Positions 34,976 to 44,298 of a stretch of 64,000 nucleotides of DNA are shown piece by piece (position 1 is the first letter of the stretch; every line of letters starts with the position of its first letter). Under the pieces are notes generated by a model. That model did no database searches. It was not told the DNA's origin and worked only from the letters and a program-made list of their open reading frames with translations. The DNA lies in assembly GCA_965365275.1 (NCBI GenBank), contig CBDUBA010000006.1, positions 1-64,000 of the forward strand, given 5' to 3'. The DNA is from JAGTVG01 sp965365275 (GTDB taxonomy: Bacteria > Bacteroidota > Bacteroidia > Cytophagales > Cyclobacteriaceae). A program made the position numbers and the translations under genes.

Positions 34976-37636
34976 ATGGAAATATATTGCATAAAAAATC
35001 TGAAAACTAAGGTGGCAAAAAACACTGGCCAGTTGTTTAAATATTCCCTTATAATAGCTTTATTCCTGTTTATCCCGATAACAGTTCAGGCACAGTCTGA
35101 CCTCATTACATTGAAGATGAATGATGTCAGTATTGAAAATGCAATCGATGAGATCAGGGAACAATCAGATGTGAGCTTTATCTTAAATGATGAGGAGATA
35201 AGTCAGGCACCCAGGATAACCATATCTCTTGAGGAAGTAACTGTTGAGGAGGCTTTAACTGAAATTCTTAAAAACACAGGATTGACCTTTGAAAAAGTAA
35301 ATAATACCATTGTTATAAAGCCACTAAAAGAAAGTTCAAACAAGTCATCTGAAAGTCCGGATGTTTTAAGGCAAACAATCAGGGGCAAAGTCTTTGACAA
35401 AGATTCTAAGGCCGAATTGTCATTCGCAACAGTACATGTCTTAAATACTGATCCCATTATTGGTGCCACGACTGACATAGACGGCAATTTCGCTATCGAA
35501 AATGTCCCTGTTGGACGCCACACCTTAAAGGTAACATTTGTGGGATACGCTGATGCCTATGTCCCTGAGATATTGTTGGGATCGGCCAAAGAGGTTGTAC
35601 TTACCATTGAATTGTCAGAACAGGTCCAATCACTGGGAGGTGTGACGATCCTGGGTTCAAATGGAGATCCAGTAAATGATATGGCCATTGTAAATGCCAA
35701 AGCATTCAATGCAGAGGAAACAAAGCGATATGCTGCAACCATTGGAGACCCAGCCAGGATGGCCCAGGTTTTTGCAGGCGTATCAGGAACCGATGATGCG
35801 TCCAATGAAATTGTGATCCGGGGTAATTCCCCCAATTGGTTATTATGGCGATTGGAGGGCGTTGAGATCCCAAGTCCGAATCACTTCGCTGAGGAAGGAT
35901 ATTCTTCGGGGGCGATAAGTATTTTGAGTGCGAATATGCTTGGCAGTTCCGATTTCTATACGGGTGCATTCCCCGCGGAATATGGGAACGCCCTGTCTGG
36001 TGTATTTGATATCAACCTCCGAAATGGTAATAACCAGGAAAATGAATTTACTATTCAGGCAGGCGTGTTAGGCATCGACCTCTCTGCTGAAGGACCGTTT
36101 AAAAAAGGGTATGGCGGTTCATTTCTTTTTAATTACAGGTATTCTACATTGTCTTTATTAAATGATTTTGGCATTCAGGTATCAGAAAACACTATAGCTG
36201 ATTACCAGGACCTATCCTTTAAGATTCATCTGCCTACCGAAAAAATTGGTACGTTCTCAATATGGGGAATAGGTGGTTTGTCATTGGATGATGAAAAATA
36301 TTTGCCAGACTCATCGGAGTATTTTAATGATGGATACAGTGATTATACTCGTACAGGAATGTATGCCACCGGCTTAAGCCATACGATTTTCACAGATAAG
36401 AAATCCTATGTTCAAACTGTATTTTCTCTTTCCAATTCCTATAGTTCTGAAGATTTTGAGGAAATGGACCAGGATGGGCAACTATTTGGTACTTTTTTCG
36501 ATGAACTCCAAAACAGGGCTTTTCGAATAAGTTCATATTATAATAGGAAAGTCTCAAATAAGCTAAGTCTCCGGACAGGTGTAAAATATAATAAGTTAAA
36601 CTACAGTTATTATTCACGGACAAGAAATGACACTACCCAGGAATGGAATACTTTTCTTAACAGTGACGGGAAAACAAATTTGTACCAGGTGTTTGCACAG
36701 GTGAAACAGAAATTTTCGGATCATGTAGTTCTTACTGCAGGATTGAATTACGTGCATTTTGCTTTGAACAATGATAATGCTATTGAACCCAGGCTGGGTC
36801 TGGTAGTAGGATTGCCAAAGGAGCAAAAGTTGGGTTTCGGATATGGGAAACACAGTAAGCATGAGAATTTGCCCGTATATCTTGTGGAAAATGAGACGCC
36901 GGATGGCTCAATTTATATGCCGAACAAGTCCTTACAAATGGCCCGGGCCCATCATTTTCTGGCATCATATGAAAAAATGTTTAAAAATGACTTTTTGTTT
37001 AAAGCAGAAGCCTATTTCCAATACATAGATAAATTGCCTGTTCCTACTAATCCCGATAAATTCTGGTCTCCAATTTTTGGAGGATTATGGCCGGAAGATA
37101 CCCTGGCCAATATTGGAAAAGGAAGGAATTACGGATTGGAACTTACACTTCAGAAATTCTTCAGCAATAACTACTATTTCCTGGTAACCAGTTCCCTGTT
37201 TGACTCTAAATACAAACCAGCTGATGGACAATGGCGTGATACAAGATACAACATCCATTACGTTAATAATTTTGTTGGCGGGAAAGAGTTTAAATGGGGT
37301 GAAAACCGGATGATAGGACTTAACGCTAAAGTGATATGGTCAGGAGGTAAGCGGCAGACACCTATTGACCTCGAGGCCTCTATAGAAGAAGGCGAAGCCG
37401 TATATGAATGGGATAAAATTTTCTCTGAACAAAATAAAGATTATTTAAGATTGGATATTGGGGTGCGCCTTCATTTCTACAGAACAAAAGCTGAACATGT
37501 GCTTTCATTGGATATCCAGAATTTAACCAACCGGCTCAATACATGGACCCAGATATATAATCCTGAAAACGAAACCATCGAAGATTATCCCATGTCCGGA
37601 TTGATCCCCATTATAAGCTATCGCGTCGAGTTCTAA
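34976..37636 (+). CDS. TonB-dependent receptor with STN signalling domain and carboxypeptidase-like domain
   Basis: The 886-residue outer-membrane receptor has a signal peptide ending TVQAQ. Residues about 42-115 are the secretin/TonB short N-terminal (STN) domain (TLKMNDVSIENAIDEIREQS, then ILKNTGLTFEKVNNTIVI), which contacts FecR. Residues about 135-215 are a carboxypeptidase-regulatory-like beta sandwich (IRGKVFDKDSKAELSFATV, TDIDGNFAIENVPVGRHTLK). The plug follows (DPARMAQVFAGVSGTDDASN, IVIRGNSPNWLLWRLEGVEIP), then a barrel ending ISYRVEF. At 886 residues it is nearer FecA-type receptors than the roughly 1000-residue SusC group, and no SusD gene follows. The ligand may be a chelate or a small glycan. 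It is 78 nt after the FecR gene. Confidence 0.92.
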   Translation: MEIYCIKNLKTKVAKNTGQLFKYSLIIALFLFIPITVQAQSDLITLKMNDVSIENAIDEIREQSDVSFILNDEEISQAPRITISLEEVTVEEALTEILKNTGLTFEKVNNTIVIKPLKESSNKSSESPDVLRQTIRGKVFDKDSKAELSFATVHVLNTDPIIGATTDIDGNFAIENVPVGRHTLKVTFVGYADAYVPEILLGSAKEVVLTIELSEQVQSLGGVTILGSNGDPVNDMAIVNAKAFNAEETKRYAATIGDPARMAQVFAGVSGTDDASNEIVIRGNSPNWLLWRLEGVEIPSPNHFAEEGYSSGAISILSANMLGSSDFYTGAFPAEYGNALSGVFDINLRNGNNQENEFTIQAGVLGIDLSAEGPFKKGYGGSFLFNYRYSTLSLLNDFGIQVSENTIADYQDLSFKIHLPTEKIGTFSIWGIGGLSLDDEKYLPDSSEYFNDGYSDYTRTGMYATGLSHTIFTDKKSYVQTVFSLSNSYSSEDFEEMDQDGQLFGTFFDELQNRAFRISSYYNRKVSNKLSLRTGVKYNKLNYSYYSRTRNDTTQEWNTFLNSDGKTNLYQVFAQVKQKFSDHVVLTAGLNYVHFALNNDNAIEPRLGLVVGLPKEQKLGFGYGKHSKHENLPVYLVENETPDGSIYMPNKSLQMARAHHFLASYEKMFKNDFLFKAEAYFQYIDKLPVPTNPDKFWSPIFGGLWPEDTLANIGKGRNYGLELTLQKFFSNNYYFLVTSSLFDSKYKPADGQWRDTRYNIHYVNNFVGGKEFKWGENRMIGLNAKVIWSGGKRQTPIDLEASIEEGEAVYEWDKIFSEQNKDYLRLDIGVRLHFYRTKAEHVLSLDIQNLTNRLNTWTQIYNPENETIEDYPMSGLIPIISYRVEF

Positions 37637-37690
37637 GAGAATACACGACTGAATTCAGTCACAGTCATACCGACAAGAATTTTCAAAAAA

Positions 37691-37777
37691 AATAGAATAC
37701 CGGTTTCCAGAATTGAAATATATATACCTTTTGATTTCATATCATGAATCACTGTTGAGTGGGGAGTGCTTCAATCC
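37691..37777 (+). pseudogene. Relic of the C-terminus of a glycosidase-like (GHL/trimerisation-domain) gene
   Basis: Read in frame, 37691-37735 gives NRIPVSRIEIYIPFD, matching LVHVSGIEVDLPFD in the gene at 30620-32794. After a 2-base loss it continues SYHESLLSG, and after a one-base gain SASI, matching SHHESLLSG-SASI there. Over 40 aligned columns (32685-32723 against 37738-37777) 34 bases are identical, and almost all substitutions are silent, which shows descent from a working gene. The relic has two frameshifts and no start, and overlaps the stop codon of the minus-strand cyclase gene at 37771. The rest of the ancestral gene is missing. Confidence 0.68.
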
Positions 37778-40035
37778 ATAACATCTATCTCGGCCCTTAT
37801 CCCGGCTAGTTTTTTTTCCTGTCTTTGAGCTATGGCTTTGAATTCCTCATCTTGCCATAGACTTTCAAATAATTGATCGATCAGAATATATTTATGCAGT
37901 CCATAAATAAATCCATCTTTCTCGTATATTCTCAGCCAGCTGTATGATTCTTCTTTATCGCCAAGAATGGCATGAATCCCTGCCAGGTCATATGCCGCCA
38001 GCGTTTTACCATACAAACCGCCACGCCTTATACTGTTTCCACATACCTCCATATGCTCATAGAAAAGATTAGTGGCTTCCTCCCTTTTGCCATTCATCCA
38101 CAGAATCAGGGCAAATCGATGCCTGTTAAAGAGTACTCTTTCTCCTGATTCTTTCGATTTTGCCTCCCATTTCCTGAAATATGCCTCTGCTTCGTCATAC
38201 TTTCTCATGTTCATTAGTGTTTCAGCCATCATACTATAGCTATCCATATGATCAGGATAAAGAGACAATAGTTTTTTTGCATTATTATGGGCATGATCAA
38301 ATTTTCCTTGTCGTATGTTAGCCCATATCAGATTCCTGTATCCTTCAATAAAGTTTGGTTGTAAGCGTAACGATTCTTGAAAATATTTTTCTGCCATTTT
38401 AAATTCCCCGATGGAAGTATAAAGCTGACCAAAGTCACTGTATAACTGGGTTAATTCGTTACCCCTTTCTAACTTTTCAGCCTTTTTAAGATTACTAAGT
38501 GCCTGAGCATAACCCCGGTTTAAAAAGTAAGTACTTCCCAGGTATCGGTATGCCAATACATTATTGGGGTTTATCTCCACGGCTTTGGTCAGATCTTCAA
38601 TGGCCCTTTGAAACTCTCCTATATTTCTATAATACCGACCTCTGATCCAGTATCCGTCAGCCAGATTCGGGTCAAGCGACAAGGCCTTGTTACAAAGAGA
38701 TATTATAGTATTCTCATCGTAATCAATAAATATCTTTTGTCCTATCTGGTATTCAATGGCCCGGCCCATCCAGGCATAAGGATCGGCAAATGTACTGTCA
38801 CTTTTAATGGCCTGATCAAAAAGTTCAATACAACGCTCCAGGTCCGCACTGTTTCTGTTTATATAAAACCGGAAGAATGCATCTCGTCCTTTTAAATAAG
38901 CATCATAGGCTTCCTGGCTTTGGGTGGGAATTTTTTCTATTCTATCCCGTACCTCCGGTGTAATGGCTACTTCTATCTCTCCGGCGATGGTTTGAGCTAC
39001 TTCACTTTGTACGGCAATGATGTCCTTATAATCCCTTTTGTATTCATTGTAATATATATGGTCCTCATCCTTTGCAATCACCAATTGAATGGTGATCGAT
39101 ACTTTTTCGTCCACAATCATAAAATTCCCCTCTATAAGATAGCTCACGTCCAATTCCTGTCCAATTTCCTTAGCGGTTTTCGTTGTTCCCCGGTATTGTT
39201 CCACAGAAGTCCTTGGCATCACCCTTAATCCTTCTATTTTAGATAAATGTCCGGTAATAGCGTCCAGAATCCCATCATTTATGTATTTCTTACTTGGATC
39301 CACACTCAGGTAATTTAAAGGAAGAACCGCTATTGATTTTTCCAGCTTATCCAGGTCGGATTTTTCCCTTGTCCCGAACTTCAATAGTACAAATATCAAG
39401 GTGGCAACAATGGTAATTGCTGTTAAAAGGATTGATAATCTAATTAAGGACTTTGATTTTTTTCGTTCTTGTTTTAAAGATGAGGAAGCATCGTCATGGG
39501 CTGATTTACAATCTAAGGTATCAGGGCTTGGCACGACCAGGCCTACGTTTGAAATAGCATATACTTCGATTTCTTTTTCAACATTCTTTAACTTAAATGA
39601 TCTCAGCTTTTGGGTTTTGATCGACTTCTGGTTCTTGATCTCATCGTAAACTTTGTCTGAAATAAATATACTCCCGGCGATAGCCAAAGATTCTATCCGG
39701 GATGCAATATTTACACTGTCTCCAATAATCTCCTCTTTGCTGAAAATTATATCACCGGTATGAATCCCAATTCTTACGGGTATGGCAGGCTCTTTCAGGA
39801 AACCCAGTTGCATTTCGATAGCACATTTAACGGCATCAATGGCGCTATCGAAAATACTTAAAGTGCCATCTCCATAATATTGTAAAATCCTTCCGTTATG
39901 TATCTCTGTTATAGAATTGAATATCCACCTATGCTTATCCCTGGCCATGATTGCCTTTTCCTCATTTTCCTGCATAAGGGATGTATATCCCTGTATGTCC
40001 GTGAACATAATGGCGGCTAATCGTCTTTCTGACAT
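37771..40035 (-). CDS. Membrane-anchored class III cyclase-TolB-like-TPR protein with altered base-recognition residues
   Basis: The 754-residue protein begins with a cyclase domain (1-165) having metal aspartates D13 (IMFTDIQGYTSL) and D56 (QYYGDGTL), plus N109 and R113 (GDSVNIASRIE). The lysine that recognises adenine is Gln (Q52) and the partner Asp is Glu (E102), unlike the tandem cyclases at 14446 and 16486. A single membrane helix (about 202-222, IRLSILLTAITIVATLIFVLL) separates it from a TolB-like domain (KSIAVLPLNYLSVDPSKKYI, YLIEGNFMIVDEKVSI) and many TPRs (LAYRYLGSTYFLNRG, AEKYFQESLRLQPNF, AEAYFRKWEAKSKESG). The cyclase would be cytoplasmic and the TPR part periplasmic, so it could sense the envelope. 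It is divergent from the GH10 gene. Confidence 0.88.
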   Translation of the reverse strand: MSERRLAAIMFTDIQGYTSLMQENEEKAIMARDKHRWIFNSITEIHNGRILQYYGDGTLSIFDSAIDAVKCAIEMQLGFLKEPAIPVRIGIHTGDIIFSKEEIIGDSVNIASRIESLAIAGSIFISDKVYDEIKNQKSIKTQKLRSFKLKNVEKEIEVYAISNVGLVVPSPDTLDCKSAHDDASSSLKQERKKSKSLIRLSILLTAITIVATLIFVLLKFGTREKSDLDKLEKSIAVLPLNYLSVDPSKKYINDGILDAITGHLSKIEGLRVMPRTSVEQYRGTTKTAKEIGQELDVSYLIEGNFMIVDEKVSITIQLVIAKDEDHIYYNEYKRDYKDIIAVQSEVAQTIAGEIEVAITPEVRDRIEKIPTQSQEAYDAYLKGRDAFFRFYINRNSADLERCIELFDQAIKSDSTFADPYAWMGRAIEYQIGQKIFIDYDENTIISLCNKALSLDPNLADGYWIRGRYYRNIGEFQRAIEDLTKAVEINPNNVLAYRYLGSTYFLNRGYAQALSNLKKAEKLERGNELTQLYSDFGQLYTSIGEFKMAEKYFQESLRLQPNFIEGYRNLIWANIRQGKFDHAHNNAKKLLSLYPDHMDSYSMMAETLMNMRKYDEAEAYFRKWEAKSKESGERVLFNRHRFALILWMNGKREEATNLFYEHMEVCGNSIRRGGLYGKTLAAYDLAGIHAILGDKEESYSWLRIYEKDGFIYGLHKYILIDQLFESLWQDEEFKAIAQRQEKKLAGIRAEIDVMD

Positions 40036-40261
40036 ATATAATTTATAAATACCTTATTGCAAGTAAAGCTTTTTGAACCACGCCTCACTTTTGCAATAGG
40101 GAATAACGCAAGTTAAGAAAAATCATTGAAAGAGAATATGGCTTATTCTATGGATTATAAAGATATTAATAATAAAAACATTAAATTATGATGTGATCGG
40201 TCTTTCTGAGCTCGACTGTGTTGTGATCAATAATTTTTTTAAATGAACTAATCCCGACAAA

Positions 40262-41533
40262 ATGAAAAAGTGTATCCTGAGTTTAATCTTCCTCTTTATT
40301 ACGTTTTGCCTTATGGCACAGAATTCATCATCAGTATGGAAGGAATTAAAAATGACCCATTCAGATGAATGGAACCTGGCAGATTCCATTGAAAAGTATC
40401 GAACAGGTATTATAGTAGTAAAAACGGATCCAGAAACAAGTGTCGAGTTAGAACAACAAAAGCATGAATTCTGGTTTGGCTCCGCGGTGACCAGTGCTGC
40501 TTTCAATGATAACCTGAAAGAAGAGGATGCAGAAACCTACAAACAGAAATTCATTGAAAATTTCAATGTGGGTGTAACGGCAAGTTCTTTGAAGTGGCAT
40601 CATATGGAGCCCGAAAAAGGAAAAGTTAATTTCCTGACTACGGATAGGATCCTTACCTGGGCAGATGAGAATCACCTTCCCTTAAGGGGACACAATTTAT
40701 ATTGGGGGATATACTACGTACAGGATTGGGTAAAAGCCCTCACGGATGAACAATTATACGATGAGCTGGGTAAACGGGCCCGAATCATTGCCCCACGATA
40801 TAAAAACCGCTTCATTGAATATGATTTTAATAATGAGATGATGCACGGTGATTATTATCAGGAAAGGCTGGGGCCTGGTATAACCATCAAAATGGTAGAC
40901 TGGATAAGAGAATATGATCCTGATGCAAAACTTTTTCTCAACGATTATGACATCCTGACGGGTAGAATGTTACAGGAATTTTCAGATCATATTAAGGATC
41001 TTCAGGAAAGGGGAATGACCATAGATGGACTTGGTATACAGGGCCATCTGCATGCTGAAGACTTCAGCAGGGATACCTTAAGATATGCACTTGATGTGCT
41101 GGCACAATTTGGACTGCCAATTCGTATTACGGAATTCAATATGCCAGGTCAACGATCCCGGTTTCTCAAAGATAAATCCCTGATCCCCACCCAGGAGGAG
41201 GAAGAAAATTTCGCCAGGAATCTTAAAGATTATTATCGCATCTGTTTTGCCCACCCAGCGGTGGGAGGGATCCTGATGTGGGGTTTCTGGGAGGGCGCCA
41301 ACTGGATCCCAGCTTCATCCATGTACCGGAAAGATTGGAGCCCAACAGCCTTATTAAGTGCATATCGGTCATTGGTTTTTGAAGAGTGGTGGACAAGGTT
41401 TAAGGGAAAATCCGATGAGGAGGGCTATTGCGTTATTCGGGCGTTTTATGGTACGCACAAGATAAAGGTGAATGGCATCGAGAAAATGATTGAATTAACC
41501 AAAGAGAATAAATCGGCTTTAATAGAATTTTAA
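40262..41533 (+). CDS. GH10 endo-beta-1,4-xylanase-like enzyme
   Basis: The 423-residue protein has a signal peptide ending CLMAQ. A short beta segment (about 40-70) precedes a GH10 TIM barrel: FWFGSAVTSAAF, FNVGVTASSLKWHHMEPEKG, WADENHLPLRGHNLYWG, the acid/base loop YDFNNEMMHG with E192, FLNDYDIL, LGIQGHLH, and the nucleophile strand RITEFNMPG with E291. Family GH10 cleaves xylan backbones; here the acid/base motif is DFNNEM instead of the common DVVNEA, so the exact substrate may differ. The C-terminal 60 residues form a small beta segment (CVIRAFYGTHKIKVNG). It is transcribed alone, divergently from the membrane cyclase and close to a decayed minus-strand fragment at 41548. Confidence 0.88.
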   Translation: MKKCILSLIFLFITFCLMAQNSSSVWKELKMTHSDEWNLADSIEKYRTGIIVVKTDPETSVELEQQKHEFWFGSAVTSAAFNDNLKEEDAETYKQKFIENFNVGVTASSLKWHHMEPEKGKVNFLTTDRILTWADENHLPLRGHNLYWGIYYVQDWVKALTDEQLYDELGKRARIIAPRYKNRFIEYDFNNEMMHGDYYQERLGPGITIKMVDWIREYDPDAKLFLNDYDILTGRMLQEFSDHIKDLQERGMTIDGLGIQGHLHAEDFSRDTLRYALDVLAQFGLPIRITEFNMPGQRSRFLKDKSLIPTQEEEENFARNLKDYYRICFAHPAVGGILMWGFWEGANWIPASSMYRKDWSPTALLSAYRSLVFEEWWTRFKGKSDEEGYCVIRAFYGTHKIKVNGIEKMIELTKENKSALIEF

Positions 41534-41547
41534 ATCAAAATAATCTC

Positions 41548-41679
41548 TTATTGGTTGTTAAAGACCAGGATCGTATCATCGAAATAAACTGTGCCGATCG
41601 TTTCTGGTAAATAATTGAGGAACACATATACCTCTGCTGTTAAATCCGGTATCGAATCCATCGAAATACTATATTCTTC
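41548..41679 (-). pseudogene. Possible remnant of a carbohydrate-binding or galactose-binding-like domain C-terminus
   Basis: Between an in-frame TAG and a TAA the minus strand encodes EEYSISMDSIPDLTAEVYVF followed by LNYLPETIGTVYFDDTILVF. The alternation of strands and the GTVYFDDTIL motif are typical of the last strands of carbohydrate-binding beta-sandwich domains in secreted enzymes. There is no plausible start codon for a whole protein and no signal peptide, so it looks like the surviving end of a lost gene. It is only 43 codons long and could be chance. Confidence 0.4.
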
Positions 41680-41697
41680 CTAATAGTGCCTGCAATT

Positions 41698-44028
41698 TTA
41701 CTCATACCTGAGGGATTTCACCGGATCTTTCAACGCTGCCTTTATAGTTTCATAACTTGATGTGCTCAGGCCAATTAGAACAGCAACAAATCCCGATAAA
41801 AATATAACCCACCAGGACAGGTTGGTTTTATACGCAAAGTTATTCAACCACAAAATAGAGATACCGTAGGATATTGGAAGGGCGATGATTGAAGAAATGA
41901 TTACCCATCTGATGATCCTCATGTTAAATAAGGATACTATACTTAAGTTTGTTGCCCCATAAACTTTCCTGATCCCTATCTCCTTGGCCCTCTGTTCAGC
42001 TAAGAAAGCTGTGATTCCATATACGCCAAGTGCACATATAATGAGTGTAATAATAGTAAAATACATGATAACCGTAGCTAACCTCTGGTCTGAACGGTAT
42101 AGGTCATCTATTTCCTCATCAATAAAACTAAATTCAAAAGCATAACCAGGAAGTATACTTTGCGTTTGTGACTGGATGTAATCCAGTGTTTCGTTTATAT
42201 TGTCTGAGGAGATCTTGATAAATACATATTTTAGTGCTGCGTAATGGCTTGGGTTAATGGATATGATCTGGGGCATGATCTCACGGTGCATAGAAACATG
42301 ATGAAAGTCCTCCACTACACCAACGATCTCTCCGGGGATATCCCAGAAAGTGATTCTTTCACCAATTGGATTTTCCAGGCCCATGTATCGTACAGCCTCC
42401 TCATTTACAATATAATTTGAAATATCGGAAGAATAATCCTCCAGAAAATCCCTTCCGCTTGAGATTTTCATTCCAAAAGTCTCAATAAGACCATTTGTAG
42501 CTATGGAATATCTGAACATTGGTGAATTGTCTGGATCTTTTCCACGCCAGTTGATCCCGCCGGTCTTATAATCCTCGTTGAACGGAACAGCCTGCCCGCA
42601 GGAAAGACTCAGTATTCTGTGGTTCTTTAATAACTCCTCTTTGTATGTCGTAAATTTCCTCCCCAATTCACGATTGAGTGGGACTTTAATGATATAAGAT
42701 GGATCCAGGCCTAGTGGTAACTGCCGTATGTATTGCAGTTGTTTAAGGATAAATACTGAACAGGTAATTAATAAAATTGATATCACAAACTGGCTGACTA
42801 CCGCGTAATTACGGAATTTCGAGATTTTCAGATTTGACTCATACTTATTGAACAGATTTTTCCCTGACATGAAGATGGCAGGGAACAGACCGGTTAATAA
42901 TCCGAAAACCACGATTACTGTGAGAATAATAAAAATCAATATTCCAGGGGAGCTTAGGTCAAGTTGAAGTGACCGGTTAAATAAATTGTTAAACGAGGGA
43001 AGGATCAATTCTAAAATTATTATCGAACAGACCAGTGCAATCAAACTTAAAATAACAGATTCTGAAACGATTTGAATAATCAAATGGGATCTGTTTGCAC
43101 CCGCCGTCTTCCTGACGGTCATTTCTTTCATTCTTTTTGTAAATCCGGCGTAGGAGAGGTTAATATAATTAATTCCTGCAATGAACAAGGTCAACAAGGC
43201 AACAGTTGAAAAAATGTAGATGTATTTCATGCGCCCGAAACTCAGATAGGATTTGGAAATTGGCAATATATCTAGAATAAAGTTCCCTTTAAGATTATAG
43301 GGTTGATGCAGGTCGAAATAATTGGATATTTTATTTCTGAATTCTCTGATATCAGCTCCTTCCTGTGTTATTATGTAAGTAGGATCAGCCCAGTTCCAAT
43401 TATTGTATTCATTATGAGCAATAGGAATAAGTATATCAAATTCCAGATGTGATTTACCGGTTTGTTTAAATATACCGGTAACGGTATAATTTTGGTGACT
43501 ATTCAATATAATGCTTCTGCCAATTGGATTCTCTGCGCCAAAAAAACGTTGAGCGGTTTCAGAATTCAAAACCACACCATTTGGCTGCTTAAGGGCACTC
43601 TCACGCTCACCGCTGCTCAAAGGGTAAGAAAAAATTGAGAAAAAACTGGTATCAACCTGGAACACATTATCTTCATTGAATGTTTTATATTCGCCTGCCT
43701 CATCTTCAATTCGAAACGAACAGGTGAATTTAGTATTCAAGCGAACGACACGAGTAAATTTTTTTATTTCAGCGTAATCATCAGCCAGCATAACCGGTAA
43801 GGTATAGGGAACATTTGGATCTTTTATTCCAGTTGGGTGGGTTATGGTAAGTTGAAAAATTCTATCCCGCTGCTCTAAAGATTTGTCATAGCTATATTCG
43901 TCTGCGATCCAGAGGCTTATTGTTATAAAACAGGCGAAACCTATCGTAAGCCCAATAATATTTATAAAAGCATGTAACTTGTTCCTTAACAGATTCCGGA
44001 TGGCGATTCGTACATAATTTCTGATCAT
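41698..44028 (-). CDS. ABC transporter permease of the FtsX/MacB type, without ATPase neighbour
   Basis: The 776-residue protein starts MIRNYVRIAIRNLLRNKLHA and has its first membrane helix at about 22-42 (INIIGLTIGFACFITISLWI), a periplasmic MacB-PCD-like domain (about 50-280), three helices near 285-395 (IYIFSTVALLTLFIAGINYI is the first), another near 410-430, a second periplasmic domain (435-665), and three closing helices (for example VIMYFTIITLIICALGVYGI). The conserved ERAKEIGIRKVYGA-type coupling loop appears twice (RMKEMTVRKTAGA and RAKEIGIRKVYGA), so it is a fused two-unit permease. Such permeases move lipoproteins, peptides or drugs or drive mechanical work. No ATP-binding subunit lies next to it. 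It is monocistronic. Confidence 0.9.
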   Translation of the reverse strand: MIRNYVRIAIRNLLRNKLHAFINIIGLTIGFACFITISLWIADEYSYDKSLEQRDRIFQLTITHPTGIKDPNVPYTLPVMLADDYAEIKKFTRVVRLNTKFTCSFRIEDEAGEYKTFNEDNVFQVDTSFFSIFSYPLSSGERESALKQPNGVVLNSETAQRFFGAENPIGRSIILNSHQNYTVTGIFKQTGKSHLEFDILIPIAHNEYNNWNWADPTYIITQEGADIREFRNKISNYFDLHQPYNLKGNFILDILPISKSYLSFGRMKYIYIFSTVALLTLFIAGINYINLSYAGFTKRMKEMTVRKTAGANRSHLIIQIVSESVILSLIALVCSIIILELILPSFNNLFNRSLQLDLSSPGILIFIILTVIVVFGLLTGLFPAIFMSGKNLFNKYESNLKISKFRNYAVVSQFVISILLITCSVFILKQLQYIRQLPLGLDPSYIIKVPLNRELGRKFTTYKEELLKNHRILSLSCGQAVPFNEDYKTGGINWRGKDPDNSPMFRYSIATNGLIETFGMKISSGRDFLEDYSSDISNYIVNEEAVRYMGLENPIGERITFWDIPGEIVGVVEDFHHVSMHREIMPQIISINPSHYAALKYVFIKISSDNINETLDYIQSQTQSILPGYAFEFSFIDEEIDDLYRSDQRLATVIMYFTIITLIICALGVYGITAFLAEQRAKEIGIRKVYGATNLSIVSLFNMRIIRWVIISSIIALPISYGISILWLNNFAYKTNLSWWVIFLSGFVAVLIGLSTSSYETIKAALKDPVKSLRYE

Positions 44029-44298
44029 GATAAGTTAATTTAAGTTGATATCTGAAATTATGGTTAATTAAAAAATATCATACTAAGCTTTTAGTTTCAA
44101 CAAATATGCCAGATCGTAATGTGCTGTAAATCTGTTATTTATGTCAATAAAGATAATTTTTTTGTCGGAAAATCCAACGCTGTTGTACGAAAACAGGGTT
44201 TATTCTTAAATTGAATACTCTCCGCTTTTGGGCTGAAAATACAACGACTGGGATATTCAATGTGTCCATAATAATAGGTCACACAATTCAAATCAAAG

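Noticed and set aside
33085..37636. A SusC/SusD polysaccharide utilization locus
   Set aside because: The receptor is too short for SusC and carries an STN domain, and no SusD-like lipoprotein is encoded anywhere near it.
37647..37660. Perfect 14-bp palindrome GACTGAATTCAGTC after the TonB receptor gene
   Set aside because: It has no T tract and no partner copies that I can find, so it supports neither a terminator nor an operator call.
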